Assembly (NCBI GenBank): GCA_009731375.1
Contig: BJOX01000128.1
Span: 259,179 to 292,330, forward strand
DNA: 33,152 bases
DNA from: Paulinella micropora
Lineage: Eukaryota > Cercozoa > Imbricatea > Euglyphida
Reading direction: 5' to 3'
The notes below the pieces were generated by a model that ran no database searches, had not been told where the DNA came from, and saw only the letters and a program-made list of their open reading frames with translations. Numbering within the stretch: position 1 is the first letter of the stretch; every line of letters starts with the position of its first letter. A program made the position numbers and the translations under genes. Shown one piece after another: positions 28,883 through 33,152 of the stretch.

Positions 28883-29758
28883 ATGATGACTCACTCTGAG
28901 GGGGAGAATGAGAATGAGAGCGAGCAACCACACACATCTCCACAAGCGTCATCACCCCAGTCACCACCCCAATCGCCTAAGTCACCGCGCAACGTCAACA
29001 ACGACCAAGACCAACAACACAGTTTGATGAAGCATGTGGAGAAGAATACACTGGATCATGCACGCCTACATACAAGTCCAGAGCCACATTATCCACAACA
29101 ATTACCCCCAGAGCACAAGATCAAACCACAAGAGCATAAAAATGAACAAGATCCAACAGATCCACTAAAAATACGTGAAAGAAGAGCATACGAAGAGAAA
29201 TCACAACCATGTAAGGGATCAACGTGGGAGCAGAGTCAGAGACTAACGGAGAGTAACATAATCCCCGGCAAAAGGCAGCGCAAGGCAGTAGAGAGATTTA
29301 CCCCTAGCAATGAGCCCAAGAGAGAAAAGAGAGAGGCTCAAGAGCTGATAGGTAAGGTAGTAAGAGTGCCAGCGCGTGCATGGGGAGATGGATGGGCGAA
29401 GAAAAAGTACGGTGTGGGATGGGAGAGCATAGTAAGGGTAGGGGTAGTCAGCAGGATGTGTGACCCCAAAGATAGAATCGTAGTAAGAGACAGACCTCAG
29501 CCCACCCACATAGTTAAGTTTGAAGACGAAGAAGAACGGATGCTGAATTCGGAAATCCACAAATACTCCGTGAAAGATCCCAAATACCCGTTGCAAAGTC
29601 CCGCTAATATGTTTCTATGCGATGATCGTATGGTGGCAGATGAGATTCGTGATTTTTATTTGTATATAGACGTCAGAGTGCCCAAAGATGTCATAGAGGC
29701 AGGTTTGACAGCTAAAGATGTTTTAGAGGGTATGAAAACAGAGCTAACAGCTCTTTAA
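28883..29758 (+). pseudogene. copia: long integrase-RT linker with a shared small domain
   Basis: Residues 1-155 are hydrophilic, rich in Ser, Pro, Gln and Glu. Residues 160-229 (nt 29360-29569) form an ordered block with VPARAWGDGWAKKKYGVGW, then GVVSR, HIVKFEDEEE and SEIHKY. The same block, with gap-free spacing over its first 29 residues, stands at the N-terminus of the piggyBac-like protein at 20255. The alternating hydrophobic pattern suggests a small beta-barrel such as a chromo- or Tudor-type fold. That is inference, but it would fit a chromatin-targeting role next to integrase. The frame ends at TAA (29756-29758), in frame with the RT that follows. Confidence 0.7.
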
Positions 29759-30541
29759 TCCTTTAACACATACACATGGGTACCCCATAAGGAGGCAAGC
29801 AAGGCAGGAGTTAGTAATATAGTTAGATTGACATGGGTTCGCAAAGTAAAGTTAGATGAGAACGGGAAAAAGTTCATAAAGTCTCGTTTAGCTTTACGGG
29901 GAGATATGTTAGAACCCGGTGTTAGCTATAACCCAGATCAGCTCTTTGTTCCTTGCGCCGCGCACCATTCACTTGTATTTCTCGCCAAACTAGCTGCCTG
30001 GCACAAACACAAACTGTACGGCATAGATTTTAAAAACGCATACCTGAATGCTCGCATGAATGACCCTGTTTATGCATATGCGCCAGAGAGTGTAGACAGA
30101 GAAGGGCATGAGGGGATGATATGGCGTATAGATGGTGCCTTATATGGCGCACCTCAGGCAGGAAGAAGATGGTATGAGATATTAGCACCCAAGTTAGAGG
30201 AGCTAGGTTTTAGGCTGCTAGATTCTGACTTATGTATGTTTGTAGAAAATGATGAAGTTTTAAGAGAAGCGATAGTAGGGATATTTCATGTAGATGACTT
30301 GTTGTTCACCGCACCAAACAAACAAGCATATGAGCGTTTTGCGTCCGCATTAGAAAAACATTTCCCGCTCAAAAGACTCGGTATTGCCCGTGAATTCAAA
30401 GGAATAGAGATAGAGCAATCGAACGGGAAAATAATTTTGCATCAGCAAAAATATCAGCAGCAGATACTAAAAGAGGTAGGTTACGATTCTGCTAAACCCG
30501 TCAGTACTCCAGCGCAAGAACATTTCACGGAACCGATGTAA
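29759..30541 (+). pseudogene. copia reverse transcriptase (RVT_2)
   Basis: The frame is open from the TAA at 29756 to the TAA at 30539. TYTWVPHKEASK is the usual copia entry to the RT. KSRLALRGDM is the K-x-R-L-x-x-[RK]-G motif. YGIDFKNAYLNARMN is motif A with its catalytic Asp, GALYGAPQAGRRWYE is motif B, and FHVDDLLF is motif C with both Asp residues. The thumb follows, with a KYQQQILKEVGY pattern. The domain looks intact in 240 residues. Both flanking stops are TAA in the same frame as the neighbouring pol parts. The domain copies element RNA into DNA inside the particle. Confidence 0.93.
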
Positions 30542-31433
30542 GAATCAGCCAGCTTGCGAAAATTTTCAATTCCCAGTTTAGTTGGTCGTTTACTATTTCT
30601 CGCGAAGATGACAAGACCCGATATAGAACAAGCACTAAATTCGGCAAGTGTCATGCAAACTATCGATAAGGAAATAACTAGTAGTACTTATACGATGTTA
30701 GGCAGAATCTTTCGTTATTTAGTTAACTCTTATCGAGGTTTAGCTTACCATGAGCCTAAGTCAGAGCAGGAAGGCAAACCTATCCAAAACTTTCCATGTG
30801 GCCCGACGCGGCTCACAAAGTTTGTAAGAAAACAGGAAAGTCCCACACTGGATTCGTGATCCTATGGGGCAGCGATCCAGTTGCATGGTTATCAAAGCGA
30901 CAGAGTCGCATAGCCCTGAGTTACAATGATGCTGAAATATTTGCAGCGACTGAATGCATTAGAGAGGGACTTGCGCTGAAACACATCACACAAGAACTAA
31001 ACATAGCCCAAAAGAGCCCGATAGAATTATTTGAGGATAACTCTAAAACAATCTTAGCGGGAGAGAGGGGTATGTCAGGTAATAGAACTAACACTTACCT
31101 TTAGAATTACACTTTATGCACCACTTACAGAGAGACGGTGAGATTAAGTTTGTAAAAGTAGGTACGAAGAAGCAGATAGGTGATGTAATTACAAAATATT
31201 TACCGAAAGAACAATTCGAATATTTACTTAACAAATTTGCGGTAAATATCGAGAAATTTCGGGATTTGCATGTCCACTCACTTATGTTTGCTTTGAGTGT
31301 TTTGTGCAGTTTGTTGCTTGTTGCAGCAGCTTTGTTTTGCGCATGGGTCAAGAGCCGTCGAGCCGAGGCTGGATCGCCGACTGCCGCGCTAGGCCGGCAG
31401 CCGCGAGGCTATCCGCCCCCAACTAAAATATAA
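30542..31433 (+). pseudogene. copia RNase H and hydrophobic C-terminal tail
   Basis: LVGRLLFLAKMTRPDIEQAL is the RT-RNase H connection. After a frame change near 30790, WPDAAHK, SYNDAEIFAATE, ELFEDNSKTI and (after another change near 31100) QIGDVITKYLPKEQFEYL supply the four acidic RNase H residues D-E-D-D. All four motifs are present. The last frame (31116-31433) goes on for about 60 residues beyond the usual end and contains SLMFALSVLCSLLLVAAALF, a strongly hydrophobic stretch followed by WVKSRR, then a Pro/Gly/Arg tail. It looks like a single membrane helix, which copia Pol proteins normally lack. Confidence 0.8.
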
Positions 31434-31684
31434 ATTCTTTCTATCCTTTCTTTCTGTCCTAGAATAGGAAATCTAAATTTTTTCGATTTTGATACCCTCT
31501 ACGGGAAGCGCTTGCACATTTTTGAACACATACATACTTCATACATATTACTGCATGACTACAAATATACATACATAGAGGATGTGATGTAACTGGGAGT
31601 TGATGACCTTCGTGTTACCCATAACCGATCCTCACCACTATTTTTCTCCATATTACACAGTAATATAGCCTATGACTTGCGACT
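31434..31684 (+). other. copia 3' untranslated region
   Basis: Non-coding sequence between the pol end and the polypurine tract, with a little (CATA)n (about 31528-31575). I see no further frame. Confidence 0.6.
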
Positions 31685-31694
31685 AAGGGGGGGG
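31685..31694 (+). promoter_or_regulatory. Polypurine tract of the copia element
   Basis: AAGGGGGGGG ends exactly where the 3' LTR begins with CGTTG. This is the expected primer for plus-strand DNA synthesis, and it helps fix the LTR start. Confidence 0.85.
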
Positions 31695-32000
31695 CGTTGT
31701 AATGTACTATTAATACCAGTTACTCCACCTAGTCAATTTACCGGTAATTTGAATAGTCTTGAGTCATAGGCAGGTTCATAGGCCGGACAGTTATTAATAC
31801 CTTTATTATTGACAAGGACACTTTCTAGATTATTCGCGAATCATAGTCTGGAATGCCTAGAATCAAATGAGTATTACCATTCTGTTAAGGTCATCACGTT
31901 TTGTGTGACCCAAAGTTATTAAAAGTCTCCGTTCTTCTGTTATTCTTTACCCTTAGCGGGGTAGCTTCCCTAAACTCTGCGTTTGAGTGATAGATTACTT
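31695..32000 (+). repeat. 3' LTR of the copia element
   Basis: Identical to the 5' LTR at 305 of 306 positions; the one difference is G31898 (A in the 5' LTR). It is followed by the TGTAT target duplication and a (TA)n tract. Confidence 0.92.
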
Positions 32001-32294
32001 TGTATATATATATATATACATACATATATATTATATATATATATATATATATATGTCTATATATATGTCTATATATATATATCCTTTCATTTTCCCTTTA
32101 TTCTTTATGTTTTTCTTCCTTCTCGCATTGCTGCTTGACATTTTAAGTTTTTGTCATTTTTCCTCACTTAATTTATCTTTCGCTGTCTCCCACTTTTCTT
32201 CCCATCCTTTATTTCCTTCCTTATTTCTCATTTTCTTTTATTTGTTCTACTTTTTCATGTTCGATTTCAGAGCTCTGGCTTTTCCCTTGTTAAC
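32001..32294. repeat. (TA)n and T-rich sequence
   Basis: The right-hand TGTAT copy opens a (TA)n tract (to about 32082), followed by about 200 bp of T/C-rich sequence. The hydrophobic translation of the latter reflects base composition only. Confidence 0.75.
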
Positions 32295-32475
32295 CTTCGT
32301 GTCCTCCAATTTTCTGAGCCTGTGATGGCTATCATCATTCTTCTTCGTGTTCTCCAAATTTGAAGTCTCAACATGTGATGGCAATTCTGCTTCGTGTTCT
32401 CACATTTCTTGACATGTGATTACCATTCATTTTCGTGTTCTCCACATCTCTCAACCTGTGATGGGAATCCTAATG
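32295..32475. repeat. Degenerate ~45-bp tandem repeat
   Basis: CTTCGTGTTCTCC (with changes) begins units at 32295, 32343, 32390 and 32431, spaced 48, 47 and 41 bp. Each is followed by a T-rich part and CA/CCTGTGATGGC-type words. Four units can be seen. Confidence 0.75.
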
Positions 32476-32479
32476 GCAA

Positions 32480-32884
32480 TCTTCTTCCTTTTTGGTTTTT
32501 TTTTTGGGGGGGGGGGGGTTTTTTGTGGTTTTTTTGTGGTTTTTTTTTTCTATTTCAATCTCGCTTTGATTCATGCTTCTTATTTTTTTAATTTTTATTT
32601 CTGGCATTCCTTTATATTCAAGTTGATAACTAGTACATTCCCGGGACTTGCGTTGGTTTTTCCTTTGTTTATACCGACCTTCGTCAGTCTTGAATATGAA
32701 GAGTCACTATTTTATCATGTTCCTTCTCATACCATACTTCAACTATGGCCTTGCACTCTGAGTCTGATGATACATACGAGTGGATTGATTTTTTCGGCTC
32801 AGTGTTTGCGTAAAAAAACTAACTAGCATTTTATTAATACATTAGTAATAAACTCCCCTGGAAAGCGTCAAGCCGACAGCCCAC
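32480..32884. other. Homopolymer-rich non-coding sequence
   Basis: T and G runs (G11 near 32508) followed by AT-rich sequence containing AGTGTTTGCGTAA at 32801. The frames here read as Phe/Gly/Leu runs. I see no gene. Confidence 0.5.
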
Positions 32885-33067
32885 TTGGAGGGCCTCCTCG
32901 TAGATCGATCTCGATCACTCTGCCGCATGCTACACATGGAGCAAGAGGACGACGGTACAACGTACGTAACGAAAACAGATGGGGCGAGCAAGGCTCTTCT
33001 GCAACTGTACGAACAGGAGATAAGTTTCAGTCACAGCCAAACGATACCCCTCCATACCCGGGTATGA
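32885..33067 (+). CDS. Short ORF of unknown function, weak
   Basis: A 60-codon frame with balanced composition (DGTTYVTKTDGASKALLQLY) lies before the terminal repeat. I recognise no family and see no upstream signals. It may be an exon fragment or chance. Confidence 0.15.
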   Translation: MEGLLVDRSRSLCRMLHMEQEDDGTTYVTKTDGASKALLQLYEQEISFSHSQTIPLHTRV

Positions 33068-33152
33068 TACCCGGTATGATACCCCTGAGGTATGAGGGGT
33101 ATGAGAGAGAGAAGGGGTATTATACCCTCATGGGTATGGGGGGGGGGGGGGG
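33045..33152. repeat. Self-complementary GGGTAT/ATACCC cluster and terminal G run
   Basis: ATACCC and GGGTAT/GGGGTAT words occur about ten times in 90 bp in both orientations (for example CATACCCGGGTATG and GGGGTATTATACCC). The window then ends in G15 (33138-33152). Confidence 0.7.

Larger units (their letters stand above)
24495..32000 (+). mobile_element. Ty1/copia-type LTR retrotransposon, complete ends, broken frames
   Basis: Two 306-bp LTRs (24495-24800, 31695-32000) differ at one position (A24698 versus G31898). The element is flanked by a 5-bp duplication, TGTAT, at 24490-24494 and 32001-32005. Internal order is gag, protease, integrase, RT, RNase H, which defines Ty1/copia. The total length (7506 bp) exceeds the usual ~5 kb. 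The excess lies in a ~300-residue segment after the zinc knuckle and a ~290-residue segment between integrase and RT. Ten or so frameshifts and three in-frame TAA codons interrupt the coding part, so this copy should not be autonomous, although its ends look young. Confidence 0.93.

Noticed and set aside
22828-32813. TTTGCGTAA words at 20071, 22828 and 32805 as ends of one DNA transposon
   Set aside because: The two outer copies lie in the same orientation and the sequence beyond the word does not match well. They remain only a recurring word.
33045-33152. Telomere at the window end
   Set aside because: GGGTAT words occur in both orientations and irregularly; telomere repeats would be one-directional and regular. 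The final G run looks like a contig-end artefact.

Overview
This window is nuclear DNA from a eukaryote. It holds GT-AG introns, a Ty1/copia retrotransposon with paired LTRs, a LINE-type retrotransposon, a piggyBac-like transposase relic and a tRNA-derived SINE, and nearly half of it is microsatellite or tandem-repeat DNA. I see no operons, no rRNA, no intact tRNA gene and no CRISPR array. I cannot name the species. The mix of transposons, the short introns (69 and 147 nt) and the very heavy (CATA)n, (AAT)n and (CAT)n content would fit a protist, an alga, a fungus-like organism or an invertebrate. Five runs of N mark assembly gaps. Three of them touch long G or C homopolymers, and the window itself ends in a G run.

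Layout. Positions 1-11500 are almost entirely repetitive: (CATA)n/(TATG)n, (AAT)n, (CT)n and (CAT)n microsatellites, a 25-bp minisatellite (about 1438-1610), an alternating A-B repeat of about 200 bp (2339-3340), a 493-bp satellite in five near-identical copies plus a partial one (3341-5944), a SINE (about 9738-9969) with an older 3' fragment at 915-990, and a 171-bp MITE-like element with perfect 21-bp terminal inverted repeats (10268-10438). Short non-repetitive cores recur between the microsatellite blocks. Positions 12266-12994 hold the only plausible host-type reading frame, a Ser/Asn/Gln-rich protein. About 15000-19610 is a damaged LINE on the minus strand, with the unusual order RNase H - reverse transcriptase - CCHC-like knuckle - restriction-like endonuclease; about 540 bp in the middle of its RT is inverted. 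Positions 20255-21671 are a decayed, intron-containing piggyBac-like transposase. Positions 21700-24490 hold hairpins, an 80-bp hairpin-bearing tandem repeat and two small ORFs of unknown function. Positions 24495-32000 are a complete Ty1/copia-type element with 306-bp LTRs, a 5-bp target duplication, a primer site that looks complementary to a Met-tRNA anticodon arm, and gag, protease, integrase, RT and RNase H regions broken by frameshifts. Positions 32000-33152 are low-complexity and tandemly repeated.

The most interesting signals are these. (1) A shared domain of about 65-70 residues lies at the N-terminus of the piggyBac-like protein and between integrase and RT of the copia element, two unrelated transposon classes. 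(2) The LINE carries RNase H upstream of RT and an internal inversion. (3) The copia element has LTRs differing at 1 of 306 positions but many frameshifts, a protease lacking its catalytic Asp, and a hydrophobic C-terminal tail. All family assignments come from reading motifs by eye; no database search was run.
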